From Metellina segmentata (Eukaryota; Arthropoda; Arachnida; Araneae; Tetragnathidae), in NCBI GenBank assembly GCA_947359465.1, contig OX375872.1, positions 136,264,011 to 136,328,010 of the forward strand: a stretch of DNA of 64,000 nt, in the 5' to 3' direction. Shown here piece after piece: positions 34,061 through 45,148 of the stretch (the first letter of the stretch is position 1; the number at the start of each line of letters is the position of its first letter). A program made the translations under genes and the position numbers. The notes under the pieces are model-generated. The model saw only the letters and a list, made by a program, of their open reading frames with translations. It was not told the DNA's origin and searched no databases.

Positions 34061-36664
34061 TTATGAATTCTCCAATTCCCACTGACTATCCAATTGTGTC
34101 TTAAATTCGTACACTCCCTTTGAATTAACTATATTTTCTGGCAACGCGTTCCAACTGTCTATTACCCTATTAAAGTAGTAGTTTTTCCTTAAATCCCGAT
34201 TAAAATGTGTCTTATTCAATTTATACCCATGGCCCCTTGTTCTGTTATCCCTATTGAAATTTAAGCCCTCTGTGTCCCCTTGTTTTACAAACTTGAAAAG
34301 CTGAATCAAATCCCCCCTCCTTCTTCTTCTTTCCAGTGTATACATGTTTAGCTTACTTAAACGTTCATTATAGTCGAAATTTGCTAGCCCCTTTATTATT
34401 TTTGTAGCTCTGTGCTGAACCCTTTCAATTGATTCTATGTCCTTACTCATATATGGAGCCCAGAATTGTACAGCATATTCTAGATGTGGTCTTACTAAAC
34501 CCTTATATAATGGCAAGATTATATTCTTATCCCTTGAAGTTACAGTCTTTTTAATATACCCCAATAACCTATTAGCCTTTTTACCAGCAGCTGAACATTG
34601 GTGACCCATTTTAAAATCCCTGTGAATTATCACCCCAAGATCCTTGACTGTTTCTCCCTCCTTTACCTTTACTCCCTGCAGACAGTACTCGGCTCCACTA
34701 TTCCTGTAGCCCATATGCAGAACTTGACATTTCCCTACATTAAATGACATACCCCATTTTACAGCCCATTCGGATATCTTATCAAAATCCCCTTGTAAAT
34801 TTTCTATCTGTAACTTGGTATCCACTGTCCCCCATATTTTTAAGTCATCTGCAAATATACTGATTCTATTCTTGATCCCCTGACCTATATCATCTATGAA
34901 AATTATAAATAAAATTGGTCCCAAAACTGATCCCTGAGGCACCCCACTTATAACTTCTGTCCACTGTGAATAATTTCCTTTTACCTGCACTCTCTGCTTT
35001 CTACCCAATAACCAATTCTTTATCCATATTAATGTTTTTCCCTGAATCCCCAGCCTTTCCAATTTAAACAGTAATGCCTCATGAGGTACTTTATCAAAAG
35101 CCTTTTGAAAATCTATGTACATGATATCCACACTGCTCTTATTATCCAGCTCCTCAGTAATTTTTTCGTAGAACTTCAAAAGGTTTGTAGAGCAGGATCT
35201 GCCCTTCCTAAACCCATACTGATTCTCTGATAACAGTCCCCCCTCCTCCAAGTATAACATTATATGCTTTTTTAACAGAGATTCAAATATTTTGCAAATT
35301 ACTGATGTTAGACTTACTGGTCTATAGTTGCCCGGATCACTTTGTATTCCCTTTTTGAAAATTGGAGTTATGTTGACCAACTTCCAATCCATTGGCACCC
35401 AACCTGTGCTATATGTTGAATTAAATATCGTGTGAATTACTTCCCCCAGTTCTTCCGCGCATTCCACTAGTACTCTCGGATAAATATCGTCTGGCCCTGG
35501 TGCTTTAGATGGCTTAATTCTTTTCAACTGATGTACTATTTCTTCCCTGTTGAATTTGCATTCTTTAATTATACCCCCTGCAAAGGCTCCATCCTTGGGG
35601 TCCTTTTTTAAACTATAGTTACCATTGAAAACCCCCAGAAAAAAGTCATTTAACACGTTTGCCATTCCCTCCTCGTCTTGAATTAATTCACCTCCCTTCC
35701 CCTCTAACGGTCCCAGTGTAGTGCTAAATTTATTTTTACCACTTGCATATGCAAAAAATTCTTTTGGTTTTATATTTATTTCCCTTGCTAATTTTTCCTC
35801 CAAGGACACCTTTTGCTTCCGACTAATAGTTTTAAACTCCTTTCTGGCTTTCTGATATGCCTCCATGTCCCTGTCGTTACCAGTGCTTTTATATACCCTG
35901 TATGTTCTTTGTTTTAATTTTAAAGCTTTGTGTGTTTCCCCTGAAAACCACATAGGGAGCAATTTTCTAGATTTTCCTTTTTTCCTGAACGTTACGTGTT
36001 TTTTTAACACCCTGTCTAACTTATTCTTGAATTCCTCCCATTGTTCAGAATGATGCAGTGCTAATAATCCCCCTTTGAATGTTTCCTTTAACTCTTCCCT
36101 TATCTTATGAAAATTTACCTTTCTGAAATTTGGAATTATTCTACTATTGATTGTGTATGCTGACTGAAAATTTATACTTAATCTGATACTTCTATGATCA
36201 CTTTCTCCCAGTGGCTCACCTATAACCAAATCCTGCACCCTATCCTCATCATTGCTTAAAATCAAATCCAATATTGCATTGTCCCTAGTATCCTCATACA
36301 CCATCTGGTACAAAAAACAATCCTGTATCACTTCCAAAAATTCTGCCCCTTTCCCATTTGTAGCTAGATTGTTTGTCCAGTCAATATTTGGATAGTTATA
36401 GTCCCCCATTAAAATTAATTCTCCTTTTTGACATGCTTCGTTTATCAGATTGCACATGCCCTTTTCCTGCTCTTCACTACAAACAGGAGGTCTATATATA
36501 TTACCCAGAATTAGTCCTTTGCCTTTGTCTGTATTCAGTTTCACCCAGACTGATTCTATACCCTCAGTTTTACTATTTAACTTTATTTCTGTACAGTTTA
36601 AGAATTCTCTCACATAAATCAAAACCCCACCCCCTTTCCTATTCTCTCTGTCCTCCCTAAACAT
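34061..36664 (-). CDS. LINE pol: endonuclease + reverse transcriptase
   Basis: The open frame has 867 codons and stays open upstream to about 36733, so the ATG is only the first methionine inside a truncated domain. The APE-type endonuclease lacks its N-terminus but has GDYN (87-90) and SDH (155-157). The reverse transcriptase has NYRPVSL (446-452), GFRKGRS (484-490), motif A DFQKAFD (518-524), motif B PQGS (576-579) and motif C FADD (604-607). The C-terminus has the CR1/Rex1-type RPHLEYAVQFWAPY block (725-738). The family nicks target DNA and reverse-transcribes its own RNA there. The absence of any stop or frameshift implies recent insertion. The truncation makes this copy non-functional as an endonuclease. 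Confidence 0.93.
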   Translation of the reverse strand: MFREDRENRKGGGVLIYVREFLNCTEIKLNSKTEGIESVWVKLNTDKGKGLILGNIYRPPVCSEEQEKGMCNLINEACQKGELILMGDYNYPNIDWTNNLATNGKGAEFLEVIQDCFLYQMVYEDTRDNAILDLILSNDEDRVQDLVIGEPLGESDHRSIRLSINFQSAYTINSRIIPNFRKVNFHKIREELKETFKGGLLALHHSEQWEEFKNKLDRVLKKHVTFRKKGKSRKLLPMWFSGETHKALKLKQRTYRVYKSTGNDRDMEAYQKARKEFKTISRKQKVSLEEKLAREINIKPKEFFAYASGKNKFSTTLGPLEGKGGELIQDEEGMANVLNDFFLGVFNGNYSLKKDPKDGAFAGGIIKECKFNREEIVHQLKRIKPSKAPGPDDIYPRVLVECAEELGEVIHTIFNSTYSTGWVPMDWKLVNITPIFKKGIQSDPGNYRPVSLTSVICKIFESLLKKHIMLYLEEGGLLSENQYGFRKGRSCSTNLLKFYEKITEELDNKSSVDIMYIDFQKAFDKVPHEALLFKLERLGIQGKTLIWIKNWLLGRKQRVQVKGNYSQWTEVISGVPQGSVLGPILFIIFIDDIGQGIKNRISIFADDLKIWGTVDTKLQIENLQGDFDKISEWAVKWGMSFNVGKCQVLHMGYRNSGAEYCLQGVKVKEGETVKDLGVIIHRDFKMGHQCSAAGKKANRLLGYIKKTVTSRDKNIILPLYKGLVRPHLEYAVQFWAPYMSKDIESIERVQHRATKIIKGLANFDYNERLSKLNMYTLERRRRRGDLIQLFKFVKQGDTEGLNFNRDNRTRGHGYKLNKTHFNRDLRKNYYFNRVIDSWNALPENIVNSKGVYEFKTQLDSQWELENS

Positions 36665-36735
36665 TGTGAATCCACTTAATTCTAAAATTTGTGCATCTTC
36701 ACTGCTTGCCCAACTTTCAGTAATCCCAAATGATA

Positions 36736-37039
36736 TTTATGATATATTCGATATGATTGTGCAGGAAATAAGGATTTGGGTGAATAGTTATTATTTTCAA
36801 AAGTGACAAAAAATCAAATTTGACAGTTTTTAATCTGTTTTTTAGTGTTTGTTATGGTAAAATAATGGTCAAAAAATTATAGTTGTATGTGTAATCCCAT
36901 GCACAAATTGTTAATTATTGTGTATGTTTATCTTGTTTTTTTTGCAATGTATATTTAAAGTGTATTCGAATAAAGTACACAGAAGTTTTTGTTGTAGATA
37001 TGAAAACAAAACAATGTTCTAAGGGTACTGTGTCGTATG
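36736..37039. other. unassigned AT-rich sequence
   Basis: This is sequence flanking the truncated 5' end of the LINE. No feature was recognised. Confidence 0.35.
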
Positions 37040-37704
37040 TGGGTTCACACCTGTAATTCCACCTCATAATATGCTGCCTTCCCTGCATTAATTTTAACCA
37101 ATTTTGATTTCTTCATCAATAAAATCTTTGCATGAAATTCTACTCTAATTTAATGAGCAATATAATCTTTCTAATGGATTATATTATAAAGAAATGGACA
37201 GCAGAATATTTCCAAAGGATTATATTCTAAAGAAGGAAACAATAAAAAATCGTTACAAAAAAGAATTCTAATCTAGTGAAAGAACAAAGAAAAATTTCAA
37301 AAGAATTCTTTTGTAAGAAACTGATTAATCGAATTGTTCCATACGATTCTATTGTAAATGACCAATAGATGTCTTTCAATCAATAGATGTGGAAGATTTA
37401 TAATCTTTCTAATGGATTATATTATAAAGAAATGGACAGCAGAATATTTCCAAAGGATTATATTCTAAAGAAGGAAACAATAAAAAATCGTTACAAAAAA
37501 GAATTCTAATCTAGTGAAAGAACAAAGAAAAATTTCAAAAGAATTCTTTTGTAAGAAACTGATTAATCGAATTGTTCCATACGATTCTATTGTAAATGAC
37601 CAATAGATTTCTTTCAATCAATAGATGTGGAAGATTTAGCCATTATGCGTGTTAAGGGGAAAATTACTACTACACTAAACGGAAATCTGATGATACTCTA
37701 AGGG
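37040..37704 (-). mobile_element. M41 element, inverted, containing a duplication
   Basis: The inverted conserved right flank lies at about 37045-37130 (GTAATTCCACC..., CCTGCATTAATTTTAACCA). Inverted 41-bp units follow. The inverted left flank lies at 37630-37704, ending TACTCTAAGGG before TTAA at 37705-37708. Confidence 0.65.
37163..37638 (+). repeat. 238-bp near-perfect tandem duplication
   Basis: Bases 37163-37400 and 37401-37638 appear identical except for one G/T difference (ATAGATGTC versus ATAGATTTC). It lies inside the inverted M41 array. Confidence 0.93.
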
Positions 37705-37779
37705 TTAAGGAATTAATTTAGGTTCCGAATATCCTGCAAAGCATTGCAAGCGTTTCCTGAGCATTTGCTTTGTTAAAAA

Positions 37780-37990
37780 GCGTATGAACATTTTAAAGCA
37801 ACATTCTATTCTAGGAACGATTCTATTCTAAGAAAATAATGAATTGATGTTTTTCAAATAGTTCTATTATACACTAAAGAGCAATTGAATCATTCCTAAC
37901 GATTCCATTCGAAAGAAAGGAGCAATAAATATTTTTAAAGTATACTATTCTAAAGAAAGGGGATAAATAGAACCTTTTCAAAAGATTATA
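37780..37990 (-). mobile_element. M41 array fragment, inverted
   Basis: A few diverged inverted units (GATTCTATTCTAAGAAAA, GATTCCATTCGAAAGAAAGG). Confidence 0.5.
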
Positions 37991-37994
37991 TTTT

Positions 37995-38250
37995 TAGGTA
38001 GGTAATATTAACCTGAATTACCTGGAGCAATACAACAGGCTAATGTCGACAGTCCGGGATCAATCCTTAAATGAAAGAGGTGAGGACAACACCTCGTATT
38101 TATGAACTGTGATCAGACAACTAGTCAAGACCTGAGCTGGAATCCCACTCTCCAGACTACCTCACCAATCTGAGGTGAGGACATTTGGGTCACGACAGAT
38201 TTAACGGACATCATTCCCTTCCTATACGATCCTTCGGTTGGACGTAGTTT
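37995..38250 (-). mobile_element. SINE, family B, head damaged
   Basis: The inverted tail and body (GGTAGGTAATATTAACC..., GTCACGACAGATTTAACGG) are present. The head is partly lost (TCCTTCGGTTGGACG). An M41 left-flank fragment (TAAATGTGGCTGTTTAGTCA) follows at 38325-38400. Confidence 0.7.
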
Positions 38251-38505
38251 TGAACTAAAATTATAAGGAAAAGGGACCAAAAGAATTGTTCTAAAAGTTG
38301 AAAGAAACCGCGGATTTATTCAACCGATAAATGTGGCTGTTTAGTCATGTGTGTTCAAGGGAAAAGCTGTACTAGACGATTCGGAAATAAAGCGGCGCTT
38401 AGAAGATTATTGGAACACATAACGGAGTTGCAGTGATAACATAAAAACAGCTTTCGTTTTGTTTCTTTACATCCCAAATTATCAGATTGAAATATATCGA
38501 TTGTC

Positions 38506-38632
38506 CGATAATGATAGATTCTTCATTAATAATCGATTCTTCAATAATGATCGATTCTTCATTAATAATCGATTCTTCAATAATTATCGATTCTTCAATA
38601 ATAATCTATTCTTTAATAATAATCTATTTATG
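38506..38632 (+). repeat. 18-bp tandem repeat
   Basis: About seven units of AATCGATTCTTCAATAAT with small variations. Being divisible by three, it produces a repetitive frame that is not evidence for a gene. Confidence 0.85.
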
Positions 38633-38639
38633 GTATGAA

Positions 38640-40402
38640 ATATGGAATGTAGACTTTCGCTTGCAAGTACAAAACACTGAAAAAGTTACAAACCACTCTT
38701 TATTTATACAAACGTTTTACTTTTCGAATCACATACCAAGCTTTTTATCAAAACGTCTTAAATTAAGGGAGCATATAACAACAACATAATGACAGCCTTT
38801 TTTAAGAAAAAAAAATTTTCTTTCACAAATATACGGAACATCCAACGCAAGACATAATTATTCCACGTTAACTTAATGTCTAACTCAGCAGAATTTTTAC
38901 GTTCCCACACTATTTCTAATCAAGTCTTTACGACTAAAAAAGTATGTTTAATCAATAAATAAAACTGCTAGCATGATAAAAGTACAAACTAATTATTTGC
39001 GACTGAGAGAGTTAAATGGAATGGAATTTGTGCTCATCTAAGTAAAATATGCCTATAAAACTCAAGTGGTAAAAAAAATAAGATTTTTCAGTAAAGGTAA
39101 CTTTATACCATATGGTGGGTAATTCCTCCAAAGTCGTTGCTTTTTAAGACGACGATCTAGAAAATTATTATTTTCTTCCAATAAGTTTTTTATAAATAAA
39201 GTAAATAATTAAGTTCTTTGTATAAGTGGATTCGAATGAATATGGAGTAAATCCTAATGACTAAATTTTTCAGAATTAGGTTTTTAATTAATTAATAATA
39301 GCAAACAATGCTGATAAAAACTTGAGTGAACTAAAAGCAACTAAACATTTTCCTTCCAGCTTCACGTTACTTAATGCTTAATTAGGTGATAAACAAATGT
39401 GCATGAAAACATATGTAACAAGTTTAGTAACTTAATTCACTTTTAATCTAATCCTTCAACTTGTGTGTTTGATACTTAGGCTTAGCAATTATCTTCAAAT
39501 ACAAGAATGCTTCGTTGACAAAACAGCATAAATTGTATTTTGAACTTTGATTGAGTTTGTTTACATGCTATAAAGTTTGAAAATTTGTATCAATAGGTAA
39601 AAACACGGAAGTAATTCCACCAAGCAAAATCATTGCATGTTTCTATACGTTACTAATGATGCTGGAAAATCTGAAATCTCCCTCAAATTTGGTCGCATAA
39701 GTATTCATTTTACTTTCAGTGCTTATTCGCAAATGCTTATTTTGCAGTTTTCATTTAAGATGCGCTATTTCTTCTAGTCCTCGAGCACTGAGAAAGTTAC
39801 ACAAACTACTTTGAGCATGTATGAAACTTTCAGACATTAATCTTAGACGAAGGAGAGTTAATGGGAATAGTTAAGTGAACATGTTTTATTATACTAATGT
39901 TTCTTTACAATCTTATAATGAGGGACACACGTGTGCATTTGTAAATTTTTAGATAAGACTCAACATAAAGGTATTTTATGGTAGTCTTACGTTGCATTCC
40001 CTTTTATAAAAGAACATTCTTTACAAACTCATATGTCGCCTCACAAAAATAGATATTTGCTACAGACTAGATATTCATTAAAGGGTAGATAATGCAGATA
40101 AAATATAACCGCATCTAAGCCGTATCACCGTGTTTAATATGAAAATATCGCTACCTTTTTTTAATGAATTTCATGTATATTCAAGTAATTTTAGTAGACA
40201 TTTACATTTTTTACCCGTCATTTTTCTGTCAAGCTAAATGCAGGTACCGGTAGTGTCTTAATGGCGCGACATGCTATACACTATTTGAACTTAACGTCAC
40301 TTGGCTAGTTTTTTTAATGCATTTCAACACGCCTCCAAAAAAATATGTAAAAAATTCCGACTTAATATATGAGAGTTAAGTGATAAACGCCAATTCGATT
40401 AA
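38640..40402. other. unassigned AT-rich sequence
   Basis: This is the longest stretch without a recognised repeat. No exon-like frame was seen. Confidence 0.4.
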
Positions 40403-40768
40403 CCATCCTGGTTGTTATCTACACGACGCATTTCGTCTTTAGCAGAACAGATCAGTTCTTGACGAACACGATAACTCACAATAGCAGAAAACTGACCAGA
40501 TCGTCATCTCGTCATCATCAAAAAATCGACGATATTTTGATGACGAGATACATCATCGCTGGAATATTGCCGATTTTTATATGAAGAAATGATCAAGATC
40601 TTGTAAATTTATTCTAATGACGAGATATCTCGTCCATTAAAATCTGCTAATGGGTACGCTAATGACAAGATACTTCGTCCCCAAGACAGCCACCAGTAGG
40701 ATTCTAAAATTCTTCAGATCTTAATGAATGAAATGCATTAAGATACCACGTCGATACCACTTGGATGG
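40403..40768 (+). mobile_element. P43 minisatellite element with TIRs
   Basis: The left end follows TTAA (40399-40402): CCATCCTGGTTGTTATC. The right end inverted reads CCATCCAAGTGGTATCGACG. The interior holds units with GACGAGATATCTCGTCC (about 40620) and inverted ones, separated by AATTTTGCTAATG-like spacers. Confidence 0.75.
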
Positions 40769-41084
40769 TTACCGACCAAAGTTAAAATAAAATGTAGATA
40801 CACTACATTTTAAGGAAACTGCGATATGTATCGTGCGAAAACATTTGAGTAACGGATGTAAAATCTGGTTTGCTTAAAATAAAAATCCATTTAATAGGAA
40901 ATAAAATTTGGCACATGCCAATAAACATTTATAAACAAAAAAGTCAATGGCAACTATATTTAGTGTCAGTTTTCCAGCAACATTAAAATGCGAATTTTGG
41001 GAGTCATGGAACAACAAAATATTTGAAAAAGATTCTATTTTCAACTAGTTACCATCGTCCCAGACATATCCATTCGGTGTATCG
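40769..41084. other. unassigned AT-rich sequence
   Basis: No feature was recognised. Confidence 0.35.
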
Positions 41085-41304
41085 CGACGTAATTTTGAAC
41101 CAAGGTCAGGTGACGAGGCTACAGCGGAGTTTCATCCCACTCTCCCACACTAACCCAACGTGAGGACTTTCGGCCATGACAGATTTAAGGTGCACCATTC
41201 GCCTCTACACCATACGCTTACAAACATCCATGCCCTGACACGGATTCGAACCAGGAACCTTCCGATTCAGAGGCTAACACCTGGTATTCACCATGCCGCT
41301 TGAT
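41085..41304 (-). mobile_element. SINE, family A-type head variant, 3' truncated
   Basis: The inverted body and head carry a perfect inverted B box (GGATTCGAACCAGG). The head's 5' end differs from other family A copies (AAGCGGCATGGTGAA instead of the usual start). A LINE 3' end has inserted into it. Confidence 0.75.
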
Positions 41305-41435
41305 GATGATGATGATGATGATGTCGTGTCTATGGATTGCCAAAAAAGTCTGAAATATTGCCAAAGGTCGGAAGGACCGCAGCTGTCAGCTTCGGTGCCT
41401 CAGAACTGTAGAGGGTCTCCCACAGCAGATCTCTA
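41305..41435 (-). mobile_element. LINE 3'-end fragment with (ATC)n tail
   Basis: A 131-bp insertion is flanked by a perfect 12-bp duplication ATGCCGCTTGAT (41293-41304 and 41436-41447). On the minus strand it ends in (ATC)n, the typical structure of a heavily 5'-truncated non-LTR retrotransposon. It is unrelated to the LINE at 34 kb by tail and sequence. Confidence 0.75.
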
Positions 41436-41447
41436 ATGCCGCTTGAT

Positions 41448-42931
41448 CGTCTAAGGAAATATTCTATAAGTCAAGAATGTCAAACAAGTTAGGAGTCATG
41501 CAGGAAACTGCGGACATATAAGGGTAAACTCACTCAGAGCATAGCAGCATATTCGCAAACTATAAATAGATTCAGTATTGCTATTACGAGGAGTTTCAAA
41601 AAGCTATACATATTAGTCAACTGACATATTAATCATGTGACTTATCAGATAATAATTGAATTAGTGGGCCTATTTCGTTTGCTATCGCCTCGTTTGGCGA
41701 TGTAACATATTAAGATAGGGTATGGTTGTGAATGCATATTTCTACAGAATGGTGACAAAAGTGGCGAAATTACCAATTTTACTGGTATAAGATGATTAGT
41801 CAATGGATCAATTAGTCGAAGAATCAATGGATGGGCGTTTTCACGCGTCCTATTAACCAATCAGATCAATACTAGGTTCCGCTCATTAGACGAAAGTCTT
41901 CTAAGGGTCATGTTACTACTTGTATTAGTCACATAAAAAAGGTCGCCATTATTCACTGCTTTCATTTTTACTCAATGGATATATTTAGACACTTTTTAAT
42001 AATCCATCTTATATAACTTTTAGTGTAGTTTGATATTCATATTAGTTTAAGAGTCAGAGAGTAGTGTTTGATTTCACAACATGTCTGAACTTTAAATTGT
42101 CTAAAACATAAGCCGGCATTATAAAATAAAATTTATCTTAACCAATGTAGTATGAAGTGGCGGAAAGTGTAGCTACAAATTTTGACAGGTTAAACAAATA
42201 AGCAAAACATTTTCGTATCGCATTTTTGTCACAGTGTAACAAATACACACTTAACGCATTTTCCTCCTCCAAAGTCATCCATTCGCGCGGCATGGAAGTA
42301 TTAAGAGTCGAATTTATCCCATAATGCCTTGCGAAATGAATAACTTTCGCTCCAAACACTGGCCATGCGTATGGGGAACAGCAAACTCAAATGGCGTTCC
42401 ATAAATGTTAACATAAATTTTATACCCTAACCAAATCAAAGAAGTGCCAGGAGAGAAATATTACAGGATTGCTTCTCAAGAGACATTATTGCCAATTTAG
42501 TCTTGGGTTGCTGGGAATTATAGTCTAGGGCATTATTTATTTTTATTGGGTGTCAAACGCGAAAACATTAATCGGTCCTTGGATTCAAGCATCTCAATTT
42601 AAGATGGATCAATCTTCTGGGTTTGATTTATGGTTGCTGATGGAAAAGATATTCAATATTATGTAATCTTATTATAGTTGATGTGTTTGTATCTGTATCA
42701 TCAAAAATTTTAGAGGCTCAGAACAATATTTAACTCAGCTGTTTCAATTATCTGAGGGTTTCGCTCACATTATTCAACCTCTCATCCTGCATTCCTACCT
42801 GCGTGGCTTGTAACCAGTTTTGACCCAGCCAATAGAATTTCCCATGGGACTTTATTCTAAAGCAAAGAGCAATATAATATATACAAAGGAATCTAATCCA
42901 ATCCTCTGAGAGTCTTAGGTATGTATGAAAG
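41448..42931. other. unassigned sequence with M41 flank remnants
   Basis: AGTCAAGAATGTCAAACAAG then AGGAGTCATGCAGGAAACTGC (about 41470-41510) is the M41 right flank. An inverted one lies at 42790-42890. Otherwise no feature. The minus frame 42138-42359 lacks motifs. Confidence 0.45.
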
Positions 42932-43212
42932 TATTTTAATTAACGTCGCACTGAAGCAACCAAACGGGCTATTGGCGACAATCCGGGATCAGTCCGGAAG
43001 CGAAAGATTCGAGGACAACACCACGTAATTTTGAACCATGGTCAGATGACGAGGCAACACCTGAGCAGGTACCCCAAACTTCAAACCTCCACACCACCCC
43101 AACGTGAGAACATTTGAGGTCACGACAGATTGAACCCTTTGAATACGACGATCTTCGGTTAGATTCACACAACCCTCCGGTTACTAATCCGATGCTCTTC
43201 CAACCGTGTCCC
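42932..43212 (-). mobile_element. SINE, family B
   Basis: An inverted full body and head (TTAATTAACGTCGCACTG; CCAACGTGAG; CCGATGCTCTTCCAACCG). Confidence 0.85.
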
Positions 43213-43334
43213 TAAGTGTGTAATTCCAACTATGGTAGTATTTATTTTACCTCACAACTCCTTAACTCACACAAACGCCCAAATAGCCATAGATATTGTT
43301 AAAAAGAATCCAGGGATCCAGTTGGAGGAGCAAT

Positions 43335-43495
43335 GGAACTAGAAACTGGAGGGTTGCAAGTTCGAAACTAAGTCCAGCCCCAGACCATCGGGTACATGTT
43401 GGCTTGGACACGTTAAATCTGTCGTGGCCTCAAATACCCTCACCTTGGTGTGGTGTAGAATTTGAAGAGTGGAATGGCAGCTCCAAACTTCCAAG
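43335..43495 (+). mobile_element. SINE, family B, 3' truncated
   Basis: The head B region (GGAGGGTTGCAAGTTCGAA) and the first half of the body, ending near GGCAGCTCCAAAC. Confidence 0.7.
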
Positions 43496-43550
43496 GATCT
43501 ATTTTACATAATGGGTCAATAGAATCCTTCCAAATACCTCTTTACTAAAG

Positions 43551-43882
43551 TTGGTAATTGGTAATTTTTAGTTAACGTCGTACTAGAGCAACACAACGGG
43601 CTATTGACGACGGTCCGGGATCAGTCCCTTAAGGGAAAGATCCGAGGACAACACTTCGTAATTTTGAACCACGGTCAGATGACGAAGCAACATCTGAGCT
43701 GGCACCCCACTCTCCAAACTTCCACGCCAACCCAAAGTGAGGACATTCGGCCACGACAGATTTAAGGTGAATCAGCCGCCTCTACACCATACGCTTACAA
43801 ACATCCATGCCCGAACCCGGATTCGAACCAGGAACCTTCCAATCTAGAGGCTAACACCTTAACCACTATACCGGTTGGTCGG
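43551..43882 (-). mobile_element. full-length SINE, family A
   Basis: An inverted complete head, body and tail are flanked by a perfect 13-bp duplication CTCTTTACTAAAG (43538-43550 and 43883-43895). The target is an M41 remnant (AGAATCCTTCCAAATAC...AATGGACAAACAGAATC). Confidence 0.92.
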
Positions 43883-43934
43883 CTCTTTACTAAAGAATGG
43901 ACAAACAGAATCTTTTTAAAGGTCGAATAATCTT

Positions 43935-44706
43935 TTGGTAGGTGAATATTTAATCAACGTCGAACTGAAGCAATACAGAGGGCTATTGGTGACAGTCTGT
44001 GGTAATGGTAATTTTTAGTTAAAGTCGTACTAGAGCAACACAACGGGCTATTGACGACGGTCTGGGATCAGTCCCTTGAGGGAAAGATCCAAGGACAACA
44101 CCTCGTAATTTTGAACCACCGTCAGATGACGAAGCAACACATGAGCCGGCACCCCACTCTCCAAACTCCCACTCCAACCCAACGTGAGGACTTTCGGCCA
44201 CGACAGATTTAAGGTGCACCAACCGCCTCTACAACCATACACTTATAAACATCCATGCCCGGACCCGGATTCGAAACAGGAACCTTCCGGTAATTTGGTA
44301 ATTTTTGTTAACGTCGTACTAGAGCAACACAACGGGCTATTGACGACGGTCCGGAATCAGTCCCTTAAGGGAAAGATTCGAGGACAACACCTCGTAATTT
44401 TGAACCACGGTCAGATGACGAAGCAACACCTGAGCTGGCACCCCACTCTCCAAACTTCCACGCCAACCCAACGTGAGGACTTTCGGCCACGACAGATTTA
44501 AGGTGCACCAGCCGCCTCTACACCATACGTTTACAAACATCCATGCCCGGACCCGGATTCGAACCAGGAACCTTCCGATCTAGAGGCTAACACCTTAACC
44601 ACTATACCGGTTGGTCAGGCGACAGTCTGTGATCGAAGCCCAAACTGAAAGATCTGAGGACAGTATCACGTTATTTTGAACCATGATCACATAACGAGGT
44701 CGCAGG
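43935..44706 (-). mobile_element. older SINE split by a SINE dimer
   Basis: The tail and body at 43935-44001 (ATTTAATCAACGTCGAACTG) continue at 44618-44706 (GATCGAAGCCCAAACTG...TTATTTTGAACCATGATCA). It is 5' truncated. Confidence 0.75.
44002..44617 (-). mobile_element. head-to-tail dimer of family A SINEs
   Basis: Two copies (44291-44617 complete; 44002-44290 cut in its tRNA head at CCGGAAGG) lie in tandem in the same orientation. A single 14-bp duplication GGYGACAGTCTGTG flanks the pair (43988-44001 and 44618-44631). Nothing that looks like a duplication lies between them. Confidence 0.85.
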
Positions 44707-45003
44707 AGCACGTTTGAAGATTAACGGATTAGCACCCAGAGGTTTGCGAGTTTGAATCCAACGAAAGAACGTCGTGTACAAAGTGGGGTTGTGCACGTTG
44801 AAATATTCGTGGCCTCAAATAGCCTGTTGTAGAAGTTTGGAAAGTGAGGTGTCAGTTAGGTTGTGACATCGTCATCTGACCGTGAATCAAAATTATATAA
44901 ACGTGGCAGTGTCTTCAGATATTTTCCTTCGGGTTTGATCTCAGACCTCAGCCAATAGACCACTGGGTTGCTACAATGTGGCGTTTATTAAAATACCTAC
45001 CTA
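44707..45003 (+). mobile_element. SINE, family B
   Basis: Head (ATTAACGGATTAGCACCC; GAGTTTGAATCCAACG), body and ATTAAAATACCTACC tail, diverged. Confidence 0.85.
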
Positions 45004-45148
45004 TTTGAGTAATAGTATTTTACTAGCAGTTATTGTCTGAATCAATTTATATTAAGTTCTTATTTGAATGGTAGTATATTATCGAGGTATTAAAAGAAGA
45101 TTGAAAAGTGGATAAGAGGCAAAATTAGGTAACCACCTCCCTCTTAAT

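Larger units (their letters stand above)
33995..36735 (-). mobile_element. CR1/Rex1-like LINE, 5' truncated
   Basis: On the minus strand the element runs from a truncated endonuclease start (about 36735, translating as GITESW upstream of the first ATG) through the pol frame to a short 3' UTR. It ends in a (ATTTGT)n tail at 33995-34015. There is no poly(A). ORF1 is missing, as usual for 5'-truncated copies. No convincing target duplication was found. Confidence 0.9.

Noticed and set aside
35865..36660. Plus-strand frames inside the LINE
   Set aside because: They are shadows of the long minus-strand pol frame.
33995..36735. Target-site duplication for the LINE
   Set aside because: I compared the flanks and found no convincing direct repeat, so none is reported.
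38487..38789. 100-codon frame with repeating IIDSS
   Set aside because: It is generated by the 18-bp tandem repeat and continues only by chance.
44019..44540. Several 60-105-codon frames in SINEs
   Set aside because: The same peptides recur in every family A copy. They are translations of the SINE body, not genes.
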